From the NCBI RefSeq assembly GCF_001591825.1, contig NZ_BCVQ01000005.1:91523-155522 (forward strand): a stretch of DNA of 64,000 nucleotides, written 5' to 3'. Under the pieces are notes generated by a model. It did not search any database and had not been told where the DNA came from. It was given only the letters and a program-made list of their open reading frames with translations. Made by a program: the position numbers and the translations under genes. This document shows, in pieces, positions 34,277-42,685 of this stretch. Source of the DNA: Rossellomorea vietnamensis NBRC 101237. GTDB taxonomy: Bacteria; Bacillota; Bacilli; Bacillales; Bacillaceae_B. The first letter of the stretch is position 1. The number at the start of each line of letters is the position of its first letter.

Positions 34277-34846
34277 ATGGCTGAAGTTTTGTTGTACCAC
34301 CATGTTTTAGGGAAAACAAAAGGGATTGAAGCATTCGCCGATCAATTGAGAGATGCGGGGCATATTGTACATGTGCCGGATTTATTTGATGGCCAAATAT
34401 TTTCCTCACTGGAGGAAGGCTTGGGATTTGTGAAGGAAATCGGATTTGGAGAAGTGACTGCGCGTGGCATTCGGGCAGCTGACGACCTTTCTCAAGACGT
34501 CGTCTATGCTGGATTTTCACTAGGTGTCCCGGCAGCACAGCAGCTCGCTCAAACACGCGAAGGCGCAAAAGGAGCACTGTTTTTCCATGCATGCCTCCCG
34601 ACCTCCGAGTTTGAATCTCCATGGCCAGCCGACTTGCCGGTGCAAATACATGCCATGAATGAAGATCCTTTCTTCGTTGAAGACGGCGACATCGATGCAG
34701 CACGTGAACTTGTGAAGTCTGCAAATCACGCTGAGCTTTTTCTGTATGAGGGCAAGGAACACCTCTTTACTGACAGCAGTATACCTACATACGATGCCGA
34801 TGCGACGAAGTTAGTGATCAAGCGGGTTCTTGAGTTTCTCGCATAG
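34277..34846 (+). CDS. Dienelactone hydrolase-family protein
   Basis: The product of about 190 residues has an alpha/beta-hydrolase fold: GIEAFADQLRDAGHIVHVPDLFDG, nucleophile elbow YAGFSLGVPAAQQL (Ser in GFSLG where classic dienelactone hydrolases have Cys), Asp in HAMNEDPFF and His in EGKEHLFTD. GGGGGAG is 6 nt before the ATG at 34277; an ATG directly before it is an alternative. Likely a small-molecule esterase of unknown substrate. It is the only plus-strand gene between 8 and 37 kb. Confidence 0.82.
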   Translation: MAEVLLYHHVLGKTKGIEAFADQLRDAGHIVHVPDLFDGQIFSSLEEGLGFVKEIGFGEVTARGIRAADDLSQDVVYAGFSLGVPAAQQLAQTREGAKGALFFHACLPTSEFESPWPADLPVQIHAMNEDPFFVEDGDIDAARELVKSANHAELFLYEGKEHLFTDSSIPTYDADATKLVIKRVLEFLA

Positions 34847-34852
34847 TCATCA

Positions 34853-34912
34853 GGAAGCATGGGGGAAGCATGGGGACGGTTCCTGTGCTTCCTTTTGATT
34901 ATAAGGAAGCAG
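34853..34912. repeat. GGAAGCA...TGCTTCC hairpin, left of a pair
   Basis: The segment has GGAAGCATGGGGACGGTTCC followed by TGTGCTTCCTTTT and a further GGAAGCA. A near-identical unit lies at 35292-35345. The two flank the small gene at 34949-35233. Confidence 0.65.
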
Positions 34913-34948
34913 CAAGCCATTCCAAGGTGGAATGTTCAACTAATCATT

Positions 34949-35233
34949 TCAAGATGATGACTTGATCAGCGATATTAACTTATTTCTTTTTCCCTCATCA
35001 TTATTTATTTTTACAACAATATTTTCCTGAAGTAAGTATTCTCGTACTGCTTCATTATGAAATATCCGTTCATAATACATACCATTATCGCTAAGCTCCT
35101 TGAACCACCCCTCTTTTTTTAACTTCCGTATATTCTTTTGAAATCTTATATCGTCTAAGTCTAATCCCCCCATAAATAGTAAGACTAAGATTACACTTCC
35201 AATAGTCCCTAAAATAATCTTAACTATTCTCAT
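34949..35233 (-). CDS. Small membrane protein of unknown function
   Basis: The 94-residue protein has one N-terminal membrane helix (MRIVKIILGTIGSVILVLLFMGG) and a charged cytosolic domain with a winged-helix-like pattern (FQKNIRKLKKEGWFKELSDNGMYYERIFHNEAVREYLL). Function unknown. It is framed by two copies of the GGAAGCA hairpin, which hints that the unit could have moved as one piece. Confidence 0.55.
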   Translation of the reverse strand: MRIVKIILGTIGSVILVLLFMGGLDLDDIRFQKNIRKLKKEGWFKELSDNGMYYERIFHNEAVREYLLQENIVVKINNDEGKRNKLISLIKSSS

Positions 35234-35291
35234 TTTAATCGCCTCTTAATCATTATTATTTAAAACTTTTATTCATCCACCTTCATTGTTA

Positions 35292-35345
35292 GCTAGGGAA
35301 GCATAGGGACGGTTCTTGTGCTTCCTTTTCGTTAAAAAGGAAGCA
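35292..35345. repeat. GGAAGCA...TGCTTCC hairpin, right of a pair
   Basis: The unit (GGAAGCATAGGGACGGTTC, TTGTGCTTCC, TTTTCG, AAGGAAGCA) matches the copy at 34853-34912 with few changes. Confidence 0.65.
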
Positions 35346-35390
35346 ACAAAAAGTCATCTTCAGCCCTCTCCCCAGTTACATTAAGAAGAG

Positions 35391-35858
35391 TTAATAACAT
35401 GTATATTCCATCTTCAGAAACTCAAATGTGCTACCATTTGTATTTTGCATAAAAGTCTCTACATCCTTAAATCCAACTTTTCTGTACAGTTTTATCGCCC
35501 TCTGATTAAAGGTTGCTACTGATAATGTGATTTTTTCAGAATTAAATTCTGATTGTACATAGTTCATACATGCCTTTAAAAACTCGACCCCAGCGCCTTT
35601 TCCAGTTAAATCGGGTCTCATCCCTAATCCAATATCAAAAATTCCTTCAGCTATTCTTCTGACACTGAAGAAGGCAACCAGTTCCTTATCTTTGGTAACA
35701 GCAAACGTTGTATCTCCTCGTTCTTCCGGGTTTAAAAATTCTTCTAAATCTTCTTCATCCGCTTCCATATCGTAAAATGAATAATCACCATCGTAATGCC
35801 AATTAAATGCAATATTTTCTGCTTGTTCTTGTGTCATAACATTAAATTGATAAGTCAT
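35391..35858 (-). CDS. GNAT N-acetyltransferase
   Basis: The 155-residue protein has GNAT strands and the acetyl-CoA loop: AFFSVRRIAEGIFDIGLGMRPDLTGKGAGVEFLKACMNYV (R-x-x-G-x-G-like) and SVATFNQRAIKLYRKVGFKDV. The N-terminal MTYQFNVMTQEQAENIAFNWHYDGDYSFYDM is typical of small stand-alone GNATs. Substrate unknown. Confidence 0.85.
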   Translation of the reverse strand: MTYQFNVMTQEQAENIAFNWHYDGDYSFYDMEADEEDLEEFLNPEERGDTTFAVTKDKELVAFFSVRRIAEGIFDIGLGMRPDLTGKGAGVEFLKACMNYVQSEFNSEKITLSVATFNQRAIKLYRKVGFKDVETFMQNTNGSTFEFLKMEYTCY

Positions 35859-36002
35859 AAAGCCTCCTGTTAAATAAGAAAATTATTGTTCTGTATGCTT
35901 TCAGAATCGGTATCTCAATTCCAACTTGTTGTATTCTTATATAACTAACGTCCCTGATTGTTGAATAAGGTGAGTAAAGTGACAATTAGCTAATCTTAAG
36001 GC

Positions 36003-36797
36003 TTATCTTAAAATGATCTGCACATTAGTAGCAACATAATCTCTAAACCTTAATAGTTCATCATTCTCAAATTGACAATCATCTATTTCACTTGAGTAAC
36101 AACTAATTATTTTATTGACGGTGCTGCTTAATTCTTTCGGCAAGTTCGCTAACCCCCAACGTCCAGCTTCTTCCTTTGAAGAGATGACTCCCTCTTTTAC
36201 ATACCAGAACACTCTAATCATATTTAGCGTGCAATAAACGGGGTCTTCTTGAATGCGATCTAGACATTCTTGAAAATCACCGACTATTGACGATAGATAA
36301 TCTGAACGCGGAACTACGGGGAAGACTTCAGCAATAGGTTTGCCTGTCACACAAATCCCCCTTTTATGTAAAATAGTAATATGGGCTGCTAAATCCGGAT
36401 CAGTGCTACTACTTCCAGTTAAAAATTTGTGTGTATTCCTTCCCAAATCATGTTCATACCGCTCTCTCCAGAACTCACTATAATGGAAACCAAATGGACA
36501 AGGGTGCTGCCAATCTTTTAATTGTTCCTTATTAATAAAACTGATTTCGACTGGATATGGGGAATTGGAGCAATTCAAAAAGAATTTAGCCAACTTCCTT
36601 TTCGTTTCAACTGTAATCGTTTTTTTCGTGACGACCAATAAATCTATATCGCTTTTGTCTGGATTAAATCCACCCATTGCCAAGGAACCGTGAATATACA
36701 AACCAGCAAGGTCATCGTTTAATATAGTAGTAAGTTCTTCTTGTATACTTGCAATAATATTTTCAATTTCAGCTGAGAACGACTGCATTAAGCCCAT
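36003..36797 (-). CDS. Aminoglycoside nucleotidyltransferase-like protein
   Basis: The 264-residue protein has the nucleotidyltransferase core LAGLYIHGSLAMGGFNPDKSDIDLLVVTKK (GS, then DxD) and a C-terminal helical domain with ARVFWYVKEGVISSKEEAGRW-like content, like ANT(3'')/DUF4111 proteins. Such enzymes adenylylate aminoglycosides, but close relatives have unknown targets. GGAG lies upstream of the ATG. Monocistronic. Confidence 0.8.
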   Translation of the reverse strand: MGLMQSFSAEIENIIASIQEELTTILNDDLAGLYIHGSLAMGGFNPDKSDIDLLVVTKKTITVETKRKLAKFFLNCSNSPYPVEISFINKEQLKDWQHPCPFGFHYSEFWRERYEHDLGRNTHKFLTGSSSTDPDLAAHITILHKRGICVTGKPIAEVFPVVPRSDYLSSIVGDFQECLDRIQEDPVYCTLNMIRVFWYVKEGVISSKEEAGRWGLANLPKELSSTVNKIISCYSSEIDDCQFENDELLRFRDYVATNVQIILR

Positions 36798-36905
36798 TTA
36801 CTATTCTCCTTTTTTCGTTAACCTACCCATTACATGCCAATACTTGATTGAAGCTCATAATATGTATTTGTCCCCGCTACATTAAGAACTACTCAACACT
36901 ATGTT

Positions 36906-37277
36906 TCAATTCTTCCTTTTAAACACTTTATTCCGTTCTATCACCGTACAACCATTATTCTTGAATGTCTTAAGCATCGGGAGGTTGTTGTGACCAGTAG
37001 AGCCAATGTAATAAGAAGCGTTAAAGTCTTTCTTTAAGATTTCTAGCGATTGCTGGTGGAGAAGTTTGCTTTTCCCTTTACCTCTTTCACTTGGAAGGAT
37101 CCCGAAATAAAAAATCCTTCCCTCTTCTAACGTTCCGGGTTCTATATGAGGCATCGTGACTCCGATTGGGGCTTCATTTTCATAAGCAATCATACAAGAC
37201 TTCTTATAGTTGGGGCCTAGTTCCACTTCTACGCTTCGCATCTGTTCATCGATATTTAATGAAGATGGTGAATTAAG
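36906..37277 (-). pseudogene. 3' part of a GNAT gene interrupted by IS21
   Basis: The frame continues from the right-hand fragment (39718-40092) when the IS and one ATTAAG copy are removed: ...EGSLN, then SPSSLNIDEQMRSVEV. It has the GNAT core AYENEAPIGVTMPHIEPGT and FYFGILPSERGKGKSKLLHQQSL (acetyl-CoA loop). The ATG at 37241 inside it has no ribosome site, so it is not a real start. Confidence 0.85.
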
Positions 37278-37306
37278 TGTTTATGGCAATCTATTAATGT
37301 AGGGTT

Positions 37307-37360
37307 TGGCATTTTCTTTATGCCTTGCCCCGCGCGGGGCAAGGCATAAAGAAAATGCCA
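37307..37360. repeat. Perfect 54-bp palindrome in the left IS21 end
   Basis: From 37307 to 37360 the two 27-nt halves are exact reverse complements without a spacer; the centre is GCCCCGC/GCGGGGC. The outermost part (TGGCATTTTC) is also found in the right IS end, so the palindrome is built on a terminal repeat of the element. Confidence 0.9.
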
Positions 37361-37433
37361 CTTGCTAACCTCCCCAAATAACTTTAAACTCCTCGTTGGA
37401 CCAACAACGTTTAACAGGAGGATTATTTAGGAG

Positions 37434-38933
37434 ATGTTAGAAGTGACACAAATCAATTATATCAGACACGAAGCTAATCAAAAAGGTGATAGCTACGCTA
37501 GTATCGCTAAAAGAATGGGAATCGATCCACGAACTGTAAAAAAGTATGCAAACCAAGAAGAGTTTAAGCATAAGCAGGTACAGAAGCGTAAAGCTCCTGT
37601 GATGGAACACGTTAAACCTATTATTGATAAGTGGATTAAAGAAGATTTAAAAAAGAAAAAGAAGTTTCATAGAACGGCGAAACGAATGTTTACTCAATTA
37701 GTGAAGTTTCATAGTTTCAAGGGGTCCTATCGGACTGTCAGGGATTATGTTTCTAAACGAAAGAAAGAATTGCACGATTACATTGAAGAAGCAGCCTTAC
37801 CACTGGAGTCTCTTCCAGGAACAGCGCAGGTGGATTTTGGAACAGCGCCTTTTAGCTACCAATCTAAGGTTATCGAGTTACCCTACTTAGTAATGTCTTT
37901 TCCCTATAGCAATACCTTCTATTTTCAAGTGTTTCCTTCTGAAAACACCGAATGCTTATTAGAAGGTCTACAACGAATCTTTAAATACATGGGAGGCGTG
38001 CCTCGAACCATACGTTTTGACAACCTTTCTCCAGCAGTGAAAAAGATATTAGCTAAAGGAGAACGAGAACTTACAGATACCTTCGAACGCTTTGTCATGC
38101 ATTTAGGTTTTCAATACGAGTTTTGTAACCCGAGAAAAGGAAATGAAAAAGGTCATGTAGAGTCAATGGTAAAGTACGTCCGAAATAACTTTTTATTACC
38201 AGAGTGCACGATCTTAGACCTTGATCAATTCAATGCCACTCTATGGGAAATGGCAGAAGAAGACAGGGATAGGCCACATTATAAAAAGAAAGTAAATCTA
38301 CAGCATCTGTTTGAAGAAGAACAACAAGAGTGGCTCATACTTCCTGAAAAAGATTTTGAATGTGCAATTCACCAAGAATTGAAGTCGGATAAATATGGGA
38401 TGGTCAATTACGATTCAAAGGTATACTCCACCTCTCCGAGGTATGCCAGACAAGTGGTGAAAGTACAAGTTACTTACAATACTGTTGCCATCCTAAATGA
38501 TCAGAACGAAGTTATAGTGAAACACTCCCGACTATACGGAATCAAAAGGCAATCAATGATTTGGCAGCCTTATCTTGACTTACTATCCAGGCGACCAAGA
38601 GCCATTAAGTACACAAGCATCTATGAACAATTCCCACCTGAGTGGACAGAATACTTAAGGCGTTGTACAGAAGACGAGCAAAAAGAAGTACTGAAATTGT
38701 TGGGAGGTCTGTTGAAAAATGATGACTTTACCCTTCTACAAGAAGCTCTAGTGAACGCTTCGCGAAAAGGCCACCCGAGTGCAGACCAGATTAAGCATTG
38801 TTTTTATAGTTTGCTTAACCAAGACCATCAACACCAAGCTATAAAGGTGCAGTCTCCGGTTCCTGATATGCCAGACATTCAGCGAGGATTATCTCATTAT
38901 GATGCATTCTTCCAGCCAGAGGGTGAAGCATGA
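37434..38933 (+). CDS. istA: IstA transposase of IS21 element 2
   Basis: The 499-residue transposase has an N-terminal HTH (SYASIAKRMGIDPRTVKKYAN) and integrase residues Asp in AQVDFGTAPF, Asp in TIRFDNLSPAV and Glu in KGHVESMVKYV. Complete length suggests function. AGGAGG precedes the start region by a short distance. The stop overlaps istB by 4 bp. Confidence 0.93.
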   Translation: MLEVTQINYIRHEANQKGDSYASIAKRMGIDPRTVKKYANQEEFKHKQVQKRKAPVMEHVKPIIDKWIKEDLKKKKKFHRTAKRMFTQLVKFHSFKGSYRTVRDYVSKRKKELHDYIEEAALPLESLPGTAQVDFGTAPFSYQSKVIELPYLVMSFPYSNTFYFQVFPSENTECLLEGLQRIFKYMGGVPRTIRFDNLSPAVKKILAKGERELTDTFERFVMHLGFQYEFCNPRKGNEKGHVESMVKYVRNNFLLPECTILDLDQFNATLWEMAEEDRDRPHYKKKVNLQHLFEEEQQEWLILPEKDFECAIHQELKSDKYGMVNYDSKVYSTSPRYARQVVKVQVTYNTVAILNDQNEVIVKHSRLYGIKRQSMIWQPYLDLLSRRPRAIKYTSIYEQFPPEWTEYLRRCTEDEQKEVLKLLGGLLKNDDFTLLQEALVNASRKGHPSADQIKHCFYSLLNQDHQHQAIKVQSPVPDMPDIQRGLSHYDAFFQPEGEA

Positions 38934-39652
38934 TGAGGAAGGAGATTGAAGAGTACGCAAAGCGATTAAAACTCAGCTGGATCAGGGAGAATTATCATGA
39001 GGTCGAAGAAAAGGATCCACAAAAATATTTATTGAGTTTGTTTGAGAAGGAAGTGCAGAATCGAGAAGAACGAAAGATAAACCTATTACTGAGCCAAGCC
39101 CAATTGCCTAAAACTGGAGAGCAAGCTTATCAGTGGCAGCATATCCAAATCCCCCAAGGGATTGACCGTGAGACCGTTTTGAAGGGTAACTTCATACAGG
39201 AGAGAGAAAATTTAATCTTGTACGGAGGAGTGGGGACAGGGAAAACATACTTGGCAACATTGATAAGCTTAAATGCCATACATACATTTGGCAGTAAAGT
39301 AAGATTCTATACAGTGGCAGCGTTAGTAAACAAACTGATAGATGCCAACCAAAATGGCACTTTGACAAAGATAATGAAGCAGATTGAGAAGCTCGACTTA
39401 CTAGTTCTTGATGAGCTGGGATATATCCCCTTGAATAAAGAAGGGGCGGAACTCTTATTTCAAGTCATTTCAATGTGTTATGAAAACAAAAGTATCATTA
39501 TCACAACTAATCTTCAATTCGGTCAATGGAATCACGTATTCGGGGATCCCATCCTTACTGAAGCAGTCATTGACCGGCTGATTCATCATTCCCACCTATT
39601 ACTGTTTACCGGTGATAGTTTTAGATATAAAGAGTCATTACAAAACCGATAA
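38930..39652 (+). CDS. istB: IstB ATPase of IS21 element 2
   Basis: The 240-residue ATPase has Walker A YGGVGTGKTYLA and Walker B LLVLDELGYIPL, the standard IstB pair. It starts within the istA stop codon region (ATGATG overlap). It looks intact. Confidence 0.93.
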   Translation: MMRKEIEEYAKRLKLSWIRENYHEVEEKDPQKYLLSLFEKEVQNREERKINLLLSQAQLPKTGEQAYQWQHIQIPQGIDRETVLKGNFIQERENLILYGGVGTGKTYLATLISLNAIHTFGSKVRFYTVAALVNKLIDANQNGTLTKIMKQIEKLDLLVLDELGYIPLNKEGAELLFQVISMCYENKSIIITTNLQFGQWNHVFGDPILTEAVIDRLIHHSHLLLFTGDSFRYKESLQNR

Positions 39653-39717
39653 TCTGGAGGAGCAAGTGGCATGCATAATTAAATGCCATTTCATACATTT
39701 TTTACTTGCCAAATACA

Positions 39718-40092
39718 ATTAAGTGATCCTTCCATCGATGCTTCCCAGACCTTTTTAAACTCAGCTGTTGAAAGGTCGTGTAAATCCTTTAATTTGAAGC
39801 CGCCTTGCATGTTGGATGATTGATTAAGTGCTTTGTGAACAGTAACGTTTTCGTCATGTAACATAAACTCATATTCTTTCAAAAGGGAGACTACCTCTTT
39901 GCTACATTGACTATCCACAAGGATATTTACGTTTTTACAAGTTTTAACAGAGGACTTCCTCATTAAATATGGGAGGAGTTGGATTAGTTCTTGGTCTGTC
40001 AGATTTTTTGTATTTTCAACCGTTACAAAGTTTTCTCCTTTTATCATTTTTATTCTTGCCATTAAATCCGAGCTGAAAGCTTTTTTCATCAT
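39718..40092 (-). pseudogene. 5' part of a GNAT gene interrupted by IS21
   Basis: The frame begins at ATG 40092 (MMKKAFSSDLMARIKMIKGEN), with GGGGTGA about 8 nt upstream, and ends at the IS border in STAEFKKVWEASMEGSLN. The natural continuation is at 36906-37277. The intact gene would encode about 250 residues. The N-terminal half of such proteins lacks the acetyl-CoA site, so neither fragment should be active. Confidence 0.85.
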
Positions 40093-40135
40093 CTTCGCGT
40101 CACCCCTTCCCATTAACCTGTACTTTCATCTTTAT

Positions 40136-40219
40136 ACCAATTATTTCAAATCCAAGCATCTTACTCAAGAAAATTTTTCAATAAAAAAGGAGCTCATCCT
40201 TATTCAGGATAAGTCCTCC
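40136..40219 (-). repeat. Repeat family 2 copy (terminator module)
   Basis: Blocks in order: ACCAATTATTTCAAA, CTTACTCAAGAAAA, TTCAATAAAAAAGG, AGCTCATCCTTATTCAGGAT. On the minus strand the hairpin with a T-run follows the S66 peptidase gene at 40272. Confidence 0.75.
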
Positions 40220-40271
40220 GATGATAACTTGAATTCCAGATAACGAATTAAAGTTTATGAATCGAGATAAT

Positions 40272-41261
40272 CTAGAGCCACGCTTCAATACAATGGACTG
40301 ACTTTGTCTTTGTATCTACTTTCACTTTCCTTCCTATAGCCAAAGGGTGCATGGGATGAGTATGGCATGTATCAAACTCAGCTAAAATAGGAATCTCTTT
40401 GTCGTCTAGTTGTTCCATAAGAATATCGATTGGCTTCTTGCCCGTTCCTAAATCATCATATCCCTCATGTTTCCCCAAAATGATTCCTGACACCTTTTCA
40501 AAGATTCCGTGCAGTTTTAACATAGCAAAGTTCTTTTCCACTATCGACGCATCTTTCGCACAATCCTCTATCAGCAAGACATCCCCCTTTTTTATAGGAG
40601 GGAAATAGTCCGTACCAATAAAACCATACATCGTATTTACATTTCCACCTATTAATCTGCCTTCCGCGACACCGGTGTTTCTTGTTATCCATTCATTTCG
40701 GAATAGAGTTTTTTCTTTTGTTTTGTCTAACCAATTTACAGGTTCATCAGACCAATATGTAGGCATGGGAACTTCATAAGGAAGACTGCTTTCTGTCATA
40801 AAGTAGTTAACAAAGTATTGGTACGTATCATTCACTAATGGTTCAAATTCACCAAAGGAAGGAATGAGTGCGGGACCATAATAAGTAGTGATATTTGTCT
40901 TATGATAAAGAGCAAGAAGGATAGCCGTTGCATCTGAGTAACCTACTACGATCTTCGGATTTCTTATCAACGCTTCGTAATCTATGTAATGTAAAAGGCT
41001 ATTAGAGTTGGTACCGCCTATCGTGGACATCACCATTTTGATTTCTGGATCTCGCAATAACTCATTTAATTCATTTGCGCGCTCTTTAGGGGTACCTGAG
41101 CGATATCCTTCAGTCTTCCCTGTCAAATTCCCTTCGACTATACATAAACCTTTACTCTCCAGGAAAGATTTTGCCCGTTCATATCGTTTTCTTGCTGTAA
41201 CTGTTGCCGGTGATGATGGAGTGAAGATCCCCACTTTGTCACCTGGATTTAATTTATTCAT
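40272..41261 (-). CDS. S66 family peptidase (LD-carboxypeptidase / MccF-like)
   Basis: The 329-residue protein has GDKVGIFTPSSPATVTARKRYERAKSF, the GG(T/S)NSN segment MSTIGGTNSNSLLHYIDYE and the nucleophile elbow IVVGYSDATAIL. Later it has GRLIGGNVNTMYGFIGTDY, RGGDVLLIEDC-like and GILGKHE, ending DTCHTHPMHPLAIG. S66 enzymes cut LD-peptides of cell wall or detoxify microcin C-type nucleotide peptides (MccF). Subtype is not resolved. The start is the ATG at 41261, with GGTGG upstream. Confidence 0.85.
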   Translation of the reverse strand: MNKLNPGDKVGIFTPSSPATVTARKRYERAKSFLESKGLCIVEGNLTGKTEGYRSGTPKERANELNELLRDPEIKMVMSTIGGTNSNSLLHYIDYEALIRNPKIVVGYSDATAILLALYHKTNITTYYGPALIPSFGEFEPLVNDTYQYFVNYFMTESSLPYEVPMPTYWSDEPVNWLDKTKEKTLFRNEWITRNTGVAEGRLIGGNVNTMYGFIGTDYFPPIKKGDVLLIEDCAKDASIVEKNFAMLKLHGIFEKVSGIILGKHEGYDDLGTGKKPIDILMEQLDDKEIPILAEFDTCHTHPMHPLAIGRKVKVDTKTKSVHCIEAWL

Positions 41262-41308
41262 GGAAGCCACCGTCCTTTATTGTTCAAACAACCTGTATAG
41301 TTGTATAT

Positions 41309-41832
41309 TCAACTATCAAATGTAATTTCATTACTTGGGTATACATCTGCAAACCAACGTAACACTCCATTATGATGGTTTATAATTTGTTGGGCCGTGA
41401 TATCTTGCGAATCCCAAGTGCTGTGTGCATCTGAAACTAAAGTGACCTTGTAATCCAAACTAAAGGCTCTTCTACACGTTGTATCCACACATGCTTCTGT
41501 TTGAATTCCCGCAATGATCAAATGTTCAATCCCTTGTTTTTTCAGTTCATCATCTAAAAAAGTATTATAAAATGAATCTGGAGTCGTTTTTTGAATGATG
41601 ACATCTTGAGGAGCTAGAGTGATTTCAGGATGAATCTCCCAACCCTTTGTACCATATTCTATGGTTTTCCAGCAGGTGCATTATGTTGTATAAAGAAAAT
41701 GGATGTCTCGGTAGAGCGTGCTTTTCCAATTAGATCTTTTACAGTTTGGAGTAATCTTTCTCCTATGTATACAACATTACCTTCCTGAAACATCCCATTC
41801 TGAACGTCTATAACCAGTAGTGCATTTTTCAT
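41309..41832 (-). pseudogene. Isochorismatase-family hydrolase with a frameshift
   Basis: ATG 41832 gives MKNALLVIDVQNGMFQEGN...FFIQHNAPAGKP, the N-terminal isochorismatase fold with Asp in VIDVQ. Near 41660 the frame slips. One nucleotide off it continues as LEYGTKGWEIHPEITLAPQDVIIQKTTPDSFYNTFLDDELKKQGIEHLIIAGIQTEACVDTTCR, including the catalytic Cys in TEACVDTTCRRAF. So the catalytic Asp, Lys and Cys all exist but in two frames. A single missing base explains this; a sequencing error is possible. Confidence 0.82.
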
Positions 41833-41909
41833 TATTTTCCCCCTTGAATAAAACGTACGTTGGAAACTACAATAAGATACTTTTACATTCGCCCTTCTTT
41901 AATCCATAC

Positions 41910-42338
41910 TTATTCACACTGATTACGTTCAAAATGCTTCCCTTCCTTTGGCAAACTTCCCTCTGGAGGTGTCCAAGCAGTTTGGCAAATGTTCTTTTCA
42001 CCTACCACTGAGTATGTATAAGTCCAGCCTATTTCGTTTTCAAACTGAACCTTGAAATGATAAGGATTGTATTGCCTCCCAGTTTGATGTTCAATTTCCC
42101 ACTCTTGATTCGGGTATTTTTTCTCAAGAAAATAGTTTAGTTGTTTGGTCTTATGTGATATTTGATAATCAATCCAATAGGGTCGAATCACAAAGAATGA
42201 AAGGACGATTGCAGTTATGGAGGAAGCGATAATAAAACTCCGCTTTCTACTCTTTTTAGGTAATAAAAATGCGATTGCAAAGAGGACTATGATAAATGCA
42301 GCACACGTGGTCATTTCTAGTACTGTTATTGGATGCAC
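41910..42338 (-). CDS. Hypothetical membrane protein
   Basis: The 142-residue protein has two N-terminal helices (TTCAAFIIVLFAIAFLL and SFIIASSITAIVLSFFVI) and an extracytoplasmic domain (EKKYPNQEWEIEHQTGRQYNPYHFKVQFENEIGWTYTYSV...) with two Cys that could pair. The N-terminal start is uncertain. The domain looks like a small beta fold. No family recognised. Confidence 0.6.
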   Translation of the reverse strand: MHPITVLEMTTCAAFIIVLFAIAFLLPKKSRKRSFIIASSITAIVLSFFVIRPYWIDYQISHKTKQLNYFLEKKYPNQEWEIEHQTGRQYNPYHFKVQFENEIGWTYTYSVVGEKNICQTAWTPPEGSLPKEGKHFERNQCE

Positions 42339-42404
42339 TACTATTCCCCCGTCATTTCCGAATAGCTTTTAAAAAAACCTTTATGAAGCAAAAAGGCTTA
42401 TATA

Positions 42405-42617
42405 TTAATTTTTATCTTTATCATCAGCACTATCATTTCCTTCTTCTTGTTCATCTTCTATATTTCCTTCCTGAAATTCGCTTACTGACTGCCCTGTTAT
42501 ATGGTCAAACGGGGTGTAGTAATTACTAGGATTTTTCTTTTTAATTAATACTCGATAAGCTACTAATAGAATTAATATTACAAACACCAATACAATTGTT
42601 GAGGTTAAATAGAACAA
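42405..42617 (-). CDS. DUF3951-like single-helix membrane protein
   Basis: The 70-residue protein has one helix (YLTSTIVLVFVILILLVAYRVL), then KKKNPSNYYTPFDHITGQSVSEF and an acidic tail (EDEQEEGNDSADDKDKN). The box YYTPFDHIT matches its relative at 28674 (QYTPLDDIL), so the pair are paralogues. Role unknown. Confidence 0.68.
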   Translation of the reverse strand: MFYLTSTIVLVFVILILLVAYRVLIKKKNPSNYYTPFDHITGQSVSEFQEGNIEDEQEEGNDSADDKDKN

Positions 42618-42685
42618 AATATTAATTTAGAACCCCTCCAAATATAAAGAAAGCGTATTCAGTTAACCTGTCTACATTGATGAAG

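Larger units (their letters stand above)
37278..39717 (+). mobile_element. IS21-family insertion sequence with ATTAAG target duplication
   Basis: The element is 2440 bp. Outer ends are TGTTTATGGCAA (left) and, read inward, TGTATTTGGCAA (right), with further TGGCATTT and TGCCACTTGC blocks inside each end, as in IS21 multi-site termini. The 6-bp duplication ATTAAG flanks it (37272-37277 and 39718-39723). It splits a GNAT gene in frame. It carries istA and istB and differs strongly from the element at 20305. Confidence 0.9.

Noticed and set aside
34164..34724. Minus-strand open frame of 186 codons opposite the dienelactone hydrolase gene
   Set aside because: The opposite strand encodes a clear alpha/beta hydrolase with full catalytic set; this frame is rich in Arg and His without pattern.
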